Origin: Elusimicrobiota bacterium
GTDB lineage: Bacteria; Elusimicrobiota; Endomicrobiia; Endomicrobiales; Endomicrobiaceae
Assembly: GCA_031282945.1 (NCBI GenBank)
Contig: JAITCX010000225.1
Span: 1-5,670 of the forward strand
DNA length: 5,670 nucleotides
Reading direction: 5' to 3'
Part shown: positions 5,663 through 5,670 of the stretch, one piece after another
How the letters are laid out: each line of letters starts with the position of its first letter
How positions within the stretch are numbered: position 1 is the first letter of the stretch
Made by a program: the position numbers and the translations under genes
Notes under the pieces: generated by a model
Told to the model about the DNA's origin: nothing
Databases searched by the model: none
Seen by the model: the letters and a program-made list of their open reading frames with translations, nothing else

Positions 5663-5670
5663 TACACATA

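Overview
The window is AT-rich and carries essentially one gene: a very large minus-strand reading frame (5517 down to 400, 1705 residues) for a surface-exposed type V secretion (autotransporter) adhesin of a Gram-negative, outer-membrane-bearing bacterium. It has a Sec signal peptide, a passenger of about 1230 residues with no cysteine, and repeats bearing the GGA[I] and FxxN motifs known from chlamydial polymorphic outer membrane proteins (Pmp). These are followed by an autotransporter-type beta-barrel and an unusual extra domain of about 105 residues after the barrel. The AT-rich base use, the Pmp-like repeats outside a cysteine-rich chlamydial context, and the post-barrel domain would fit an Elusimicrobiota relative (Elusimicrobium/Endomicrobium type). 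That placement is a guess, and other AT-rich Gram-negatives, for example host-associated Campylobacterota, are not excluded.

Layout, left to right on the + strand. 1-399: no gene; the adhesin's 3' flank, with a pair of degenerate direct repeats (83-120 and 205-240) and a run of four similar small hairpins (254-399), the last abutting the stop codon. 400-5517: the adhesin, read right to left as signal peptide, passenger module 1 (ten Pmp repeats), module 2 (one repeat), module 3 (one repeat), helical linker, barrel, C-terminal domain. 5518-5670: the 5' flank, holding a perfect TATAAT box, an uninterrupted 16-base G run (C16 on the coding strand) just upstream of it, and then a block of alternating A and T homopolymers.

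The most notable feature is this 5' region. The C16 run is a classic hypermutable simple repeat and sits where length change could alter transcription (next to the -35 region) or translation (it lies in an open frame). In addition, a well-placed ATG at 5540 misses the adhesin frame by one base at an A5T5 run; as given, only a TTG at 5517 starts the frame. Together these suggest a phase-variable surface protein, possibly captured in an OFF or reduced state, although a homopolymer sequencing error is a real alternative. Repeats inside the gene (module duplication, near-identical Pmp units kept in frame) offer a second route of variation by recombination.
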